64,000 bases of DNA, taken from Kribbella sp. VKM Ac-2569 (GTDB taxonomy: Bacteria; Actinomycetota; Actinomycetes; Propionibacteriales; Kribbellaceae). The translations under genes were made by a program, and so were the position numbers. Location of the stretch: positions 124,001-188,000 of the forward strand of contig NZ_SGXJ01000001.1 of assembly GCF_004216905.1 (NCBI RefSeq), given 5' to 3'. Below, piece after piece: positions 23,170 to 35,748 of this stretch. The notes under the pieces are model-generated. The model was not told the origin of the DNA. It made no database searches and saw nothing but the letters and a program-made list of their open reading frames with translations. The first letter of the stretch is position 1. The number at the start of each line of letters is the position of its first letter.

Positions 23170-24780
23170 GTGAACCAAACAGGGTTCGACCGCCGCTCGT
23201 TCCTGAAGTACTCCGGTGCGCTCGGCGCAGCCGCGACGATCACTGGTGGATTGTCGGCCTGCAGCAGCGGCCCCGCCTCGACCGGAGCCGTCGGCGCCGG
23301 AGCGGACACCGGCCTGGTCACCGCGGTGATCGGCTACGGGAACAACCAGAGCTGGGATCCGACCATGAGTGCCTCCGCCTTCACGATGGCGGCGATGCAG
23401 CACATCTACGAGGGCCTGCTCGACACCGACCCGATCACCCGGCAGCCGTACGCCGCTCTGGGCACGGAGGTACCGGCCGACCTGAACGCCACCTCCTGGA
23501 AGTTCACCTTGCGGGACGGGGCGAAGTGGCACGACGGCGAGTCGGTCACCGCCGACGACGTCGTCTTCACCTTCCAGCGGATCCTCGACCCGAAGCTGAA
23601 GGTGCTCACCTACAACTTCTTCGCCAGCTGGCTGAAGGAGGTCAAGAAGGTCGACGACAAGTCCGTGGAACTGGTCCTGAACTTCCCGTTCCCCGACGGG
23701 GCGCCCCGGCTGACCATCGCGAAGATCATGCCCAAGCACGTCTTCTCCCAGGCCGGAGCCTGGGACCTGGCCAAGAACGGCAAGGCGGTCGGGTCCGGTC
23801 CCTACAAACAGGTCTCGCACCAGCCGAAGTCGAACACCACCTTCGAGTCCTTCGCGGACTACAACGGCCCCCGCCCGGCGGCGTTCAAGAAGATGAACTG
23901 GCTGAGCATCGTCGACTCCTCCGCCCGGGTCGCGAAGATCTCCGGCGGCAGCGCCGAGGCGCAACTCTCCGACAACATCCCGTACGCCAACATCGAGCAA
24001 CTGAAGACCTCGGGCCTCACGGTCGAGGGCGGCAAGGGGATGAACCACCTGTTCCTGATGTTCAACACCGCGACCAAGCCGTTCGACGACGTCCGGGTCC
24101 GGCAGGCGCTGTTCACCGCGATCGACACCCAGAAGATGATCGAGGTCGCGCTCAAGGGCCGCGGCAAGGCGAGTACGTCGTTCCTGAACGAGGAGAACCC
24201 GGCCTACGCCAAGGCGAAGACCGTCTACAGCTACGACCCGGCGAAGGCCAAGGCGTTGCTCGCCGAGGCCGGCGTGACGAACCTGTCGATCAACCTGCTC
24301 GCGGTGAACGTGAGCTGGATCGTCGACTGCCTGCCGACCATCGCCGCCTCCTGGAACGCGATCGGCGTGAAGACCACGCTCGAGCCGCAGGACACCGCAG
24401 CGGTGTTCACCAAGATGGACCAGCACGCCGACTACCAGGTGGTCGCGGCGGCGTCGAACCCGAACCAGTTCGGCGCCGACGCGGACCTGATCCTTCGCTA
24501 CAACTACACCCAGGGTGGATCGTGGATGAAGTACACGCGCTGGGAGACCAGTGCCGGCGCCAAGGTGATCTTCGCCAAGATGGACGAGGCCGTCCGGGCC
24601 ACCGACGCGGACACCAGGACCAAGCTGACCCACGAGTACCTCGATCTGGTCGCCGAACAGGCGGTGCTGTATCCCGTCGTCCACACCGAGTTGATGACGG
24701 CCTGGGACTCCAAGAAGCTGAGCGGGATCAAGGCGCAGCCCTATCCGGGGATCAACCTGCTGCAGGCGAAGCGGGCCTGA
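23170..24780 (+). CDS. ABC transporter substrate-binding protein, family 5 (oligopeptide/dipeptide type)
   Basis: A 536-residue secreted SBP_bac_5 lipoprotein. The N-terminus FDRRSFLKYSGALGAAATITGGLSACSSG combines a twin-arginine motif (DRRSFLK) with a lipobox LSAC, so export as a Tat lipoprotein is likely. The mature part has the family pattern WKFTLRDGAKWHDGESVTADDVVFTFQRILDP near residue 115 and VGSGPYK later. GTG at 23170 has GGAGG five bases upstream. The ligand need not be a peptide: members bind opines, glycosides, nickel and other compounds. The DapA-family aldolase downstream suggests a sugar acid or amino-acid derivative. Confidence 0.94.
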   Translation: MNQTGFDRRSFLKYSGALGAAATITGGLSACSSGPASTGAVGAGADTGLVTAVIGYGNNQSWDPTMSASAFTMAAMQHIYEGLLDTDPITRQPYAALGTEVPADLNATSWKFTLRDGAKWHDGESVTADDVVFTFQRILDPKLKVLTYNFFASWLKEVKKVDDKSVELVLNFPFPDGAPRLTIAKIMPKHVFSQAGAWDLAKNGKAVGSGPYKQVSHQPKSNTTFESFADYNGPRPAAFKKMNWLSIVDSSARVAKISGGSAEAQLSDNIPYANIEQLKTSGLTVEGGKGMNHLFLMFNTATKPFDDVRVRQALFTAIDTQKMIEVALKGRGKASTSFLNEENPAYAKAKTVYSYDPAKAKALLAEAGVTNLSINLLAVNVSWIVDCLPTIAASWNAIGVKTTLEPQDTAAVFTKMDQHADYQVVAAASNPNQFGADADLILRYNYTQGGSWMKYTRWETSAGAKVIFAKMDEAVRATDADTRTKLTHEYLDLVAEQAVLYPVVHTELMTAWDSKKLSGIKAQPYPGINLLQAKRA

Positions 24781-24791
24781 GGTAACCGACT

Positions 24792-25751
24792 GTGGCCGTC
24801 ATCGTCAGAATGCTGGTTCGCCGGCTGCTGCTGCTGGTTCCGTTGCTGCTCGGCATCATCGCGTTCGTCTTCCTGGTGATGCGGTTCTCCAACAACGATC
24901 CGGCGGTCGCGTACTTCCAGGGCGCCAACCCGACCGAGGAGCAGTTGCACAGCTTCCGGCAGGAGAACGGTCTGCTGGACCCGCTGCCACTGCGCTATGT
25001 GCACTTCGTCGGTGACCTGCTGCACGGCGACCTGGGCACCAGCGTGCTGACGAAGGCGCCGGTGCTCCAGTCGGTCACCACCGCGATGCCCCTGACGTTC
25101 CAGCTCACCCTGTTGGGACTGCTGATCGCACTGGTGCTGGCCTTGCTGCTCGGTGTCGTCGCCGCGATCTTCAGGGACCGCTGGCCGGACCAGGCGATCC
25201 GTCTGGTCTCACTGATCGGCGTGGCCGCGCCTTCGTTCTGGCTCGCACTACTGATGATCCAGTACCTCGCCGTCGACCGCGGCTGGTTTCCGCCGAGCGG
25301 TTACGTGAATCCGGCCGACGGGATCGCGCCCTGGCTGCGGACGATGGCACTGCCGGCGCTGGCGCTGTCCTTGCCGGTGGCCGCGCAACTGACCCGGATC
25401 ATTCGTACGTCGGTCGTCGAGGAGCTCGACAAGGACTATGTCCGGACCGCCATCGGCAGCGGCCTGCCGCCGGTCGTGGTGGTCGGACGCAATGTTCTGC
25501 GGAACGCGCTCATCAACCCGCTCACCGTGCTCGGCCTGCGGATCGGGTACCTGCTCGGCGGAGCCGTCGTGATCGAGCAGATCTTCACGCTGCCGGGGAT
25601 GGGCACGCTGATGATCAATGCCGTCCGCGACGGTGATCCGGCCGTGGTGCAGGGCGTCGTACTGACCATCGCGGTCGGCTTCGTGGTGGTCAACCTCGTC
25701 GTCGATGTGCTGTACCTGCTGGTCAACCCGCGACTGAGGAGCGCTGCGTGA
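24792..25751 (+). CDS. ABC transporter permease (DppB/OppB type)
   Basis: A 319-residue permease with six hydrophobic helices and the DppB signature: VRMLVRRLLLLVPLLLGIIAFVFLVMR, YVHFVGDLLHGDLGTS, and the coupling loop RIIRTSVVEELDKDYVRTAIGSGLPPVVVVGRNVLRNALIN. It starts at GTG 11 bases after the binding-protein stop and ends overlapping the next gene. With the downstream fused permease it forms the transmembrane channel. Confidence 0.94.
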   Translation: MAVIVRMLVRRLLLLVPLLLGIIAFVFLVMRFSNNDPAVAYFQGANPTEEQLHSFRQENGLLDPLPLRYVHFVGDLLHGDLGTSVLTKAPVLQSVTTAMPLTFQLTLLGLLIALVLALLLGVVAAIFRDRWPDQAIRLVSLIGVAAPSFWLALLMIQYLAVDRGWFPPSGYVNPADGIAPWLRTMALPALALSLPVAAQLTRIIRTSVVEELDKDYVRTAIGSGLPPVVVVGRNVLRNALINPLTVLGLRIGYLLGGAVVIEQIFTLPGMGTLMINAVRDGDPAVVQGVVLTIAVGFVVVNLVVDVLYLLVNPRLRSAA

Positions 25752-27715
25752 TGCGCGCACGACTGGCCGGGCAACTCTCCCGTCCGGGGATCAACTTCAA
25801 GCGGCTGCCGCCGGCGGCCTGGCTCGCTGTCGCGGTCCTCGCGGTGGTGATCCTGGCCGCGGTGCTCGCTCCGCTGCTGACGCCGTACGACATCTTGACG
25901 CAGGAGGACGCCGGCGGCGGCCCGTCGGGGGCGCACTGGTTCGGGCTCGACAGCGCGAACCGTGACATCTTCACCCGGCTCGTGTACGGCGCCCGCTGGT
26001 CGCTGATGATCGGTCTCGGCGCGACCGCGCTCGCACTGACCGCGGGCGCGATCGTCGGAGCGGTCGCGGCCACCTCCCGCAAGGCGGTCGACGAGACCGT
26101 GATGCGGCTCCTCGACGTCGTGATGGCATTCCCCGGGATCGCGCTGGCCGCCGTCCTGGTGGCGGTGTTCGGTGGATCCGTCCCGGTCCTCGTGATCGCG
26201 ATCGCCTTCCTCTACACGCCGCCCGTCGCCAGGGTGGTCCGCGCCAACGTGCTCGCGCAGTACGGCGAGGACTACGTGGTCGCGGAGAAGATCATCGGCG
26301 CCCGCACCCCGCACATCCTGCTCCGGCACGTGGCGATCAACTGTGCCGCTCCGGTGCTGGTGTTCTGCACGGTGATGGTTGCCGACGCCATCGTCTTCGA
26401 GGCGTCGCTGTCCTTCATCGGGGCCGGGGTGCGACCGCCGGAGCCTTCCTGGGGCTCGGTGATTGCCGACGGCAAGAACATGGTGCTGCTGGGTGGCTGG
26501 TGGGCGACGGTGTTCCCGGGACTGCTGATCCTGATCACCGTGCTGTCCCTGAACATCCTGTCCGAGGCCGTCTCCGACGCGTGGGCGGCGCCGGGCGGGC
26601 GTCGGGCCGCGAGCAAGAAGCAGGTCAAGGACGCGCTGGAGAGCGCGCAGCCGGGCTCCGGCGAACTCGTCGAGCTTCCCGGTCTGGACCTGGCGGCGAC
26701 GCGGCTGCGGGAACGAGCGCGGCCCTTGCCGGACGGTGAACCCATACTGTCCGTCCAGCAGCTGGCGATCGGCTTCGAAGGCCGGCACGACGGGGTGGAC
26801 GTCGTCGACGGGATCAGCTTCGACGTACGGCCCGGCGAGGTGCTCGGTCTGGTCGGCGAGTCCGGCTGCGGCAAGTCGCTGACCGCGCTCGCCGTGATGG
26901 GGCTGGAGCCGCGGGGCGCCCGGATCCGTGGCCGGATCCGGTTCGACGGCAAGGACCTGCTGAGTCTGCGGCGCTCGGAGCGGCGCCGGCTGCTCGGTCA
27001 CGACATGGCGATGATCTACCAGGACGCGCTGTCCTCGCTGAACCCGGCGATGACGATCAAGGCGCAGTTGAAGCAGGTGGTTCGCCGCGGCGGACGGCGT
27101 ACTCCGGCAGACCTGCTGGAACTGGTCGGACTGGATCCCGAGCGCACCCTGACCAGCTACCCGCACGAGCTGTCCGGTGGTCAGCGCCAGCGGGTGCTGA
27201 TCGCGACGGCGTTGTCCCGGGAACCGAAGCTGATCGTCGCCGACGAGCCGACCACGGCACTCGACGTCACCGTGCAGGCGCAGGTGATCCAGCTGCTGCT
27301 GCGGCTGCGAGCCGAACTCGGCTTCGCCCTGATCCTGGTGTCGCACGACCTGGCACTGGTCGCCGACGTCACCGATCGGGTGGTGGTGATGTACGGCGGT
27401 CAGATCGTCGAGACCGGTGTCACGGCGGACCTGGTCGGCGAGCCCGCGCACCATTACGCCCGTGGCCTGCTCGGATCGGTCCTGTCCCTGGAGTCCGGCG
27501 CGGCCCGGCTGACCCAGATCCGTGGCGTGGTGCCCTCGCCGGCCGACTTCCCTGCCGGGTGCCGATTCGCCGACCGGTGCCCGATGGTCACCGATCTGTG
27601 CCGCGACACCGCCCCCGAACTGACGGGCCGCCCGGCGCGGCATCTGGTGGCCTGCCATCACCCGGCAGTCACCCTCGACCTTCCCGAGCCGCTGGAGAAG
27701 GAGGCGCTGCGATGA
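25748..27715 (+). CDS. Fused ABC permease-ATPase (DppC + DppD)
   Basis: A single 655-residue frame joins two importer subunits normally encoded separately. Residues 1-285 are a DppC-type permease (six helices, LDSANRDIFTRLVYGARWSLMIG, coupling loop YGEDYVVAEKIIGARTPHILLRH). A linker near 285-335 precedes a DppD-type ATPase: Walker A GESGCGKSLTALAVMG near 370, signature ELSGGQRQRVLIATAL, Walker B LIVADEPTTALDVT, and the C-terminal cysteine motif CRFADRCPM for the usual Fe-S or zinc site. The start is GTG 25748 or ATG 25751, both overlapping the dppB-like stop. No frameshift or internal stop is needed, so the fusion appears genuine. Confidence 0.93.
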   Translation: MMRARLAGQLSRPGINFKRLPPAAWLAVAVLAVVILAAVLAPLLTPYDILTQEDAGGGPSGAHWFGLDSANRDIFTRLVYGARWSLMIGLGATALALTAGAIVGAVAATSRKAVDETVMRLLDVVMAFPGIALAAVLVAVFGGSVPVLVIAIAFLYTPPVARVVRANVLAQYGEDYVVAEKIIGARTPHILLRHVAINCAAPVLVFCTVMVADAIVFEASLSFIGAGVRPPEPSWGSVIADGKNMVLLGGWWATVFPGLLILITVLSLNILSEAVSDAWAAPGGRRAASKKQVKDALESAQPGSGELVELPGLDLAATRLRERARPLPDGEPILSVQQLAIGFEGRHDGVDVVDGISFDVRPGEVLGLVGESGCGKSLTALAVMGLEPRGARIRGRIRFDGKDLLSLRRSERRRLLGHDMAMIYQDALSSLNPAMTIKAQLKQVVRRGGRRTPADLLELVGLDPERTLTSYPHELSGGQRQRVLIATALSREPKLIVADEPTTALDVTVQAQVIQLLLRLRAELGFALILVSHDLALVADVTDRVVVMYGGQIVETGVTADLVGEPAHHYARGLLGSVLSLESGAARLTQIRGVVPSPADFPAGCRFADRCPMVTDLCRDTAPELTGRPARHLVACHHPAVTLDLPEPLEKEALR

Positions 27716-28731
27716 CAGAGCCGGTGCTCGAACTGTCGGACGTGCACGTCGTGCACCGAGCCAGGTCCGGTGGTCTCTTCAGCAGAGACCGGGTCTATGC
27801 GCTGACCGGGGCCGACCTGACCGTCGCCGCCGGTGAGACCGTCGGCGTGGTCGGCGAGTCCGGCTGCGGGAAGTCCACGTTGGCCAAGGTCATGGTCGGT
27901 GTCCAGCGACCGACCGAGGGCAGGGCCTCGTTCCGGGGCCAGGACATCTGGTCGATGAAACCGGCCGAACGCCGCGAGGCCATCGGCGCCGGGACCGGGA
28001 TGATCTTCCAGGACCCTTCGACGGCACTGAATCGCCGGCTGCCCGTTCATCGGGTACTGCGTGATCCGCTCGACGTGCACCGTCACGGCACCGTTGCCCA
28101 GCGCAACGAACGGGTGCGGGAGCTGATGGCGCTGGTGGGGCTGCCGCGGAGCGTCTCCGACGCCCTGCCCGGCCAGTTGTCGGGCGGCCAGCGACAGCGC
28201 GTCGCGATCGCCCGGGCACTGGCACTCGAGCCGTCGCTCCTGGTCGCCGACGAGCCGACCAGCGCTCTCGACGTCTCCGTGCGGGCGCAGATCCTCAACC
28301 TGCTGCTGGACCTCAAGGAACGCCTCGGCCTGGCCATGGTGTTCGTCTCGCACGACATCCAGACCGTCCGCCGGATGAGTGACCGGGTGGTCACCATGTA
28401 CCTCGGCCGGATCGTCGAGCAGGCACCGGCGGCCGGTATCGCCCGGCAGGCGCGGCATCCGTACACCCGCGCGCTGTTCTCGGCGACCCCCGGCCTGATC
28501 TCGCCGATCGACCCGATCCCGCTGGTCGGGCCGGTGCCGTCGGCCACCCGGCCGCCGAGCGGCTGCCCGTTCCGGACCCGCTGCTGGAAGGCCGACGACA
28601 CCTGCTCCGGTTCGATGCCCGAGTTCGAGTCCGATGCCGCCGCCCCGGCGCACCTGTTCCGCTGCTATCACCCCGTGGTCGCGCGCGAGTCCACCGATGA
28701 CCTGATCACCCAAGCTTTGGAGCGTTCATGA
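27712..28731 (+). CDS. ABC transporter ATP-binding protein (DppF/OppF type)
   Basis: A 339-residue ATPase: Walker A GESGCGKST near residue 48, signature QLSGGQRQRVAIARALA, Walker B LLVADEPTSALDVS, H-loop FVSHDIQTV, and the C-terminal CPFRTRCWKADDTC motif of the oligopeptide ATPases. ATG at 27712 overlaps the stop of the fusion gene as ATGA (GGAGAAGGAGG upstream). It pairs with the ATPase half of the fused protein to form the heterodimeric motor. Confidence 0.95.
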   Translation: MTEPVLELSDVHVVHRARSGGLFSRDRVYALTGADLTVAAGETVGVVGESGCGKSTLAKVMVGVQRPTEGRASFRGQDIWSMKPAERREAIGAGTGMIFQDPSTALNRRLPVHRVLRDPLDVHRHGTVAQRNERVRELMALVGLPRSVSDALPGQLSGGQRQRVAIARALALEPSLLVADEPTSALDVSVRAQILNLLLDLKERLGLAMVFVSHDIQTVRRMSDRVVTMYLGRIVEQAPAAGIARQARHPYTRALFSATPGLISPIDPIPLVGPVPSATRPPSGCPFRTRCWKADDTCSGSMPEFESDAAAPAHLFRCYHPVVARESTDDLITQALERS

Positions 28732-29663
28732 CCCTGCCCGCCCGCCTGACCGGCGTCATCCCACCTGTCTGTACGCCGTTCACGCCGGATCACCGGGTGG
28801 ACACCGCCTCCCTGGTCCGGCTGGTCGACCACCTGATCGACGGCGGAGTGAGCGGCCTGTTCGTCCTCGGCTCCACCTCCGAGGTGGCGTACCTGCCGGA
28901 CGGACATCGCCGGGTGGTGCTCGACACGGTGGTGGGCCACGTGGCAGGCCGATTGCCGGTGCTGGCAGGTGTCATCGACATGGCGACCCTGCGGGTGATC
29001 GACCACGTCCGGACGGCGGTCGCGGCCGGTGTGGACGGCATCGTCGTCACCGCGCCCTTCTACACCCGCACCCATCCGGCGGAGATCGACAACCACTTCC
29101 GGATGGTCGCGGCGGCCGCGGGGCTCCCCGTGTTCGCCTACGACCTACCGGTATCGGTGCACTCCAAGCTCGGCGCAGATTTGGTGCTGCAGCTCGCGGC
29201 CGACGGAGTACTGGCGGGTCTGAAGGATTCCAGCGGCGACGACGGCGGTCTGCGCAACGTCGTCCTGAGGGCGCGCGACCGGGGTGACATCACCGACTTC
29301 AGCGTGCTCACAGGCTCCGAGCTGACCGTTGACAACGCGCTGTGGATGGGAGCCGACGGAGTGGTCCCGGGGCTCGGCAACGTGGATCCCCACGGCTACG
29401 TCAAGCTCTACGGCCACGCGGCCGCAGGCGAATGGGAGGACGCGCGGGCCGAGCAGGAACGGCTGGTGCGGCTGTTCGAACTGATCGGGGTCGGCGACCC
29501 GGCCCGGATGGGCACCAGCTCCTCCGCCCTCGGGGCCTTCAAGGCGGCGCTGCAACTGCGTGGCGTGATCAAGTACGGCGTGATGGCGCCACCCCAGATC
29601 CCCTTGGACGCCGACGAGGTCGCACGCGTCGGGAAGTACCTGGTAGCAGCCGGCCTCCTCTGA
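28728..29663 (+). CDS. Dihydrodipicolinate synthase / N-acetylneuraminate lyase-family aldolase
   Basis: A 311-residue TIM-barrel class I aldolase. The Schiff-base lysine is K166 in AGLKDSSGD and the catalytic tyrosine Y138 in FAYDLP; the GSTSEV motif replaces the GTTGE of DapA, and the PPVCTPF start is conserved. The family condenses or cleaves pyruvate with aldehydes (dihydrodipicolinate, sialic acid, KDG, 4-hydroxy-oxoglutarate). The ATG overlaps the ATPase stop. As the last gene of an importer operon under a GntR regulator it is more likely a catabolic lyase than the housekeeping dapA. Confidence 0.9.
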   Translation: MTLPARLTGVIPPVCTPFTPDHRVDTASLVRLVDHLIDGGVSGLFVLGSTSEVAYLPDGHRRVVLDTVVGHVAGRLPVLAGVIDMATLRVIDHVRTAVAAGVDGIVVTAPFYTRTHPAEIDNHFRMVAAAAGLPVFAYDLPVSVHSKLGADLVLQLAADGVLAGLKDSSGDDGGLRNVVLRARDRGDITDFSVLTGSELTVDNALWMGADGVVPGLGNVDPHGYVKLYGHAAAGEWEDARAEQERLVRLFELIGVGDPARMGTSSSALGAFKAALQLRGVIKYGVMAPPQIPLDADEVARVGKYLVAAGLL

Positions 29664-29676
29664 CCAGGCAGCGGAC

Positions 29677-30447
29677 CTACTGCATCAGGCGCTTCGCCAA
29701 AGCGGTCGCGGCGGCGTCGTCGCGGACCTCGCGGATGCCGACGATCGGTGTGACCGTCACGAAGCCTTCGGACAGCAGGGCCTCGTCGGTGCCAGGGACT
29801 GTGGCGGCCTGGGGGTAGCGCTCCAGGGCGATCATCGGTTCGCCTGACGGAGCTGTCGTGGCGACGAGACGGGTACGCCGGTTCACGGCCAGTGACGCGT
29901 GCCGTACACCGGCCAGCTGATCCAGCGGACGGTCCGGCACGTTGATCGTCAGCACCGTCCCGGCCGGCTCGCCGGCGACCCACCCGAGCGCCTCGCCCGC
30001 AATCGTCGCCGCGGTCGCCCAGTGCTCCGGGGCGTCCGCGTCGAGGCTGACGGCAACCGCCGACGTACCCGTCTCGGCCGCCGTCAGGGCCGCTGCGACG
30101 GTGCCCGAGTGGAAGATCGACACGCCGATGTTCATTCCCCGGTTGATCCCCGACAGCACCAGATCCGGCGGCGGGCCGAACGCGCCGGCCTGCGCCAGCG
30201 TCACCGCGACTGCCGGGGTGCCTTCGATCCCGACGAACGTCACGCCGTTCTCCACGTCGGACGCGGTCCGGATCGGCCGGTCGACGATCCCGGCCCGCGC
30301 GGAGCCGACGCCGCTCTCGTCGATCATCGGAGCGACCACGAGTACGTCGTACCCGAGCTCGGCGATCGCCGGCGCGAGCGCCCGGATCCCTGGGGCCCGA
30401 TACCCGTCGTCGTTGGTGATCAGGACCCTCAGCGGCTCAGACGGCAT
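29677..30447 (-). CDS. surE: 5'/3'-nucleotidase SurE
   Basis: A 256-residue metal-dependent nucleoside monophosphate phosphatase. The N-terminal RVLITNDDGYRAPGI holds the metal-binding Asp pair; VVAPMIDESGVGSA, DLVLSGINRGMNIG and FHSGTVAAALTAAETGTSAVAVS complete the SurE active site. ATG at 30447 is preferred over an in-frame TTG at 30459. It begins 12 bases after the cobN stop, so it is probably cotranscribed and riboswitch-controlled. That raises the possibility that it dephosphorylates a cobalamin-pathway nucleotide such as alpha-ribazole phosphate, although SurE proteins are generally nonspecific. Confidence 0.93.
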   Translation of the reverse strand: MPSEPLRVLITNDDGYRAPGIRALAPAIAELGYDVLVVAPMIDESGVGSARAGIVDRPIRTASDVENGVTFVGIEGTPAVAVTLAQAGAFGPPPDLVLSGINRGMNIGVSIFHSGTVAAALTAAETGTSAVAVSLDADAPEHWATAATIAGEALGWVAGEPAGTVLTINVPDRPLDQLAGVRHASLAVNRRTRLVATTAPSGEPMIALERYPQAATVPGTDEALLSEGFVTVTPIVGIREVRDDAAATALAKRLMQ

Positions 30448-30459
30448 ACGTCTACCCAA

Positions 30460-34161
<3,702 letters not shown>

Positions 34162-34169
34162 GCGCACGC

Positions 34170-34300
34170 GTTCCTTCCCGGGGTATCCACGCCCCGACTT
34201 CAGGTACGACGGCGGCAGTTCCTGACTCCCCTTCACGGGTCACAGTGGCGGGACCGCCCCGGACTCACACCGGGTTCCTGCTGATGCCGTCGATTGACGT
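34170..34300 (-). ncRNA. Cobalamin riboswitch upstream of cobN
   Basis: On the minus strand the leader contains GGAACCCGGTGTGAGTCC, GGGGCGGTCCCGCCACTGTG, ACCCGTGAAGGGGAGTCAGG and AACTGCC, the same conserved core as the riboswitch at 22024-22205. The expression-platform hairpin has stem 34179-34183 with 34192-34196 and an 8-base loop identical to that of the other riboswitch (plus strand TATCCACG). It directly precedes GGGAAGGAA, the cobN ribosome binding site, which argues for translational control. TAGAGT at about 34308-34313 (minus strand) could be the -10. Confidence 0.92.
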
Positions 34301-34474
34301 CGCGACTCTATCCGACGCCGCCGCAGCGCATTGCAGAGCCAACGCTTGATGCTTGACCGCGCTAGACCACGAGTGTTAGGCCGGATGAAGAGGGCTTGAC
34401 TCGCTGACCCCCTCCAGCAGCGCACAACGTTGCTTCAGCGCAAGTCGTTCGACTTTCGACTGAAGGAGATACCT
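34301..34474. other. Divergent intergenic region between cobN riboswitch and haloperoxidase-like gene
   Basis: No coding frame is supported here. For the plus strand TTGACC at about 34356 with an 18-base-spaced weak -10 is possible but unconvincing. The right end carries AAGGAGAT, the ribosome binding site of the gene at 34475. Confidence 0.4.
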
Positions 34475-35743
34475 GTGCGCTTCAAACACGCTCTTGCCAC
34501 GTCCGTCGTGCTGGTCGCCGGACTCGCCACCTCGGCCGTCACGGTTCCGGCCGACGCTTCGGCCCGCCGTTCCGATCCCGCGGTCGTCACCACCTGGAAC
34601 ACGATCGCCACCCGCACCATCTTCACCGAGAACGCCACCCCGGTCCCGGTCGGCACGCTGTACTACGGCTTCGTCTCGATCGCCGTGTACGACGCAGTGG
34701 TGGCGATCGAGGGACGCTACCGGCCGTACCTGCGACAACCTTCGGTCCACGGCAAGGCGTCGACCGAAGCCGCGGCCGCCACGGCGGCGTACCGCGTTCT
34801 GAGCAACTACTTCCCTGCCTCCGCTTCGAACCTCGCCTCCGACTACGCCGCCTCGCTCAGCGGCATCCCCGACGGTTCCGCCAAGAGCCGTGGGCAGCGA
34901 GTTGGCGAGGCCGCGGCAGCGTCGCTGATCGCGGCACGGACGAACGACGGGCGTGGCGCGCCCATCACGCTCGACGTCACGCCTGCTCCGGGTGTGTGGC
35001 GCCCGACCCCGGAACTCCTCGCGCCGATGCTTGCTCCCTGGCTCGGCTTCGTACGGCCGCTCGCCCTGAAGTCGCCGACCCAGGTACGGCTGCCCGGTCC
35101 CGACCCGATCACGTCGAAGGCCTACGCCCGTGATTTCGCCGAGGTGAAAGCGACGGGCGCCGGCGTCGGGTCGTCCCGGACCCCCGAACAGACCCAAACC
35201 GCACTGTTCTGGAACGCGCCCGTGCCCGTGCAGTACAACGCGGCGCTACGGGACCGGACGGCGAGCAGCGGGATGGACATCGTCCGGACCGCGCGAGCCT
35301 TCGCGCTCCTCAACACCAGTACCTCCGATGCTGTGATCGCCTGCTGGCGGGCGAAGTACGACTACGCGTACTGGCGACCGATCACCGCGATCCGGCTGGC
35401 GGACACCGACGGCAACCCCGCGACCGCAGCCGATCCCACCTGGAGCCCGCTCGTCGCGACACCGCCGTACCCGGATTATGTGAGCGGGCACGCCTGCCTC
35501 ACCGGCGCCGCATCGGAGACATTCAGCCGCCTCTTCGGAGCAAGCTCGATCGACATCGACGTCTCGTCCTCGGTCACCTCGACGAGCCGCCACTACGAAA
35601 CCGCAGCGGCGCTGGACGCGGAGACCAAGAACGCCAGGATCTGGCTGGGTCTGCACTTCCGTCAGGCGATGGACGACGGCAACCGGCTCGGGCACCGCGT
35701 CTCCACCTGGGCCGCGACCCACGAGTTCCAACCAATGCACTGA
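34475..35743 (+). CDS. Secreted vanadium haloperoxidase-like / PAP2-superfamily protein
   Basis: A 422-residue exported protein; VRFKHALATSVVLVAGLATSAVTVPADASA is a Sec signal peptide with an AxA cleavage site. The C-terminal half carries the oxyanion-binding residues of vanadium chloroperoxidase-type PAP2 proteins: K and R in AKYDYAYWRPITAIR (about 292-306), SGH in DYVSGHACLTG (about 336) and R...H in RIWLGLHFRQAMDDG (about 387-401). Known relatives bind vanadate and oxidise halides, or act as acid phosphatases. GTG at 34475 has AAGGAGAT six bases upstream. A paralog sits at 50954-52330. Confidence 0.87.
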   Translation: MRFKHALATSVVLVAGLATSAVTVPADASARRSDPAVVTTWNTIATRTIFTENATPVPVGTLYYGFVSIAVYDAVVAIEGRYRPYLRQPSVHGKASTEAAAATAAYRVLSNYFPASASNLASDYAASLSGIPDGSAKSRGQRVGEAAAASLIAARTNDGRGAPITLDVTPAPGVWRPTPELLAPMLAPWLGFVRPLALKSPTQVRLPGPDPITSKAYARDFAEVKATGAGVGSSRTPEQTQTALFWNAPVPVQYNAALRDRTASSGMDIVRTARAFALLNTSTSDAVIACWRAKYDYAYWRPITAIRLADTDGNPATAADPTWSPLVATPPYPDYVSGHACLTGAASETFSRLFGASSIDIDVSSSVTSTSRHYETAAALDAETKNARIWLGLHFRQAMDDGNRLGHRVSTWAATHEFQPMH

Positions 35744-35748
35744 ATCAC

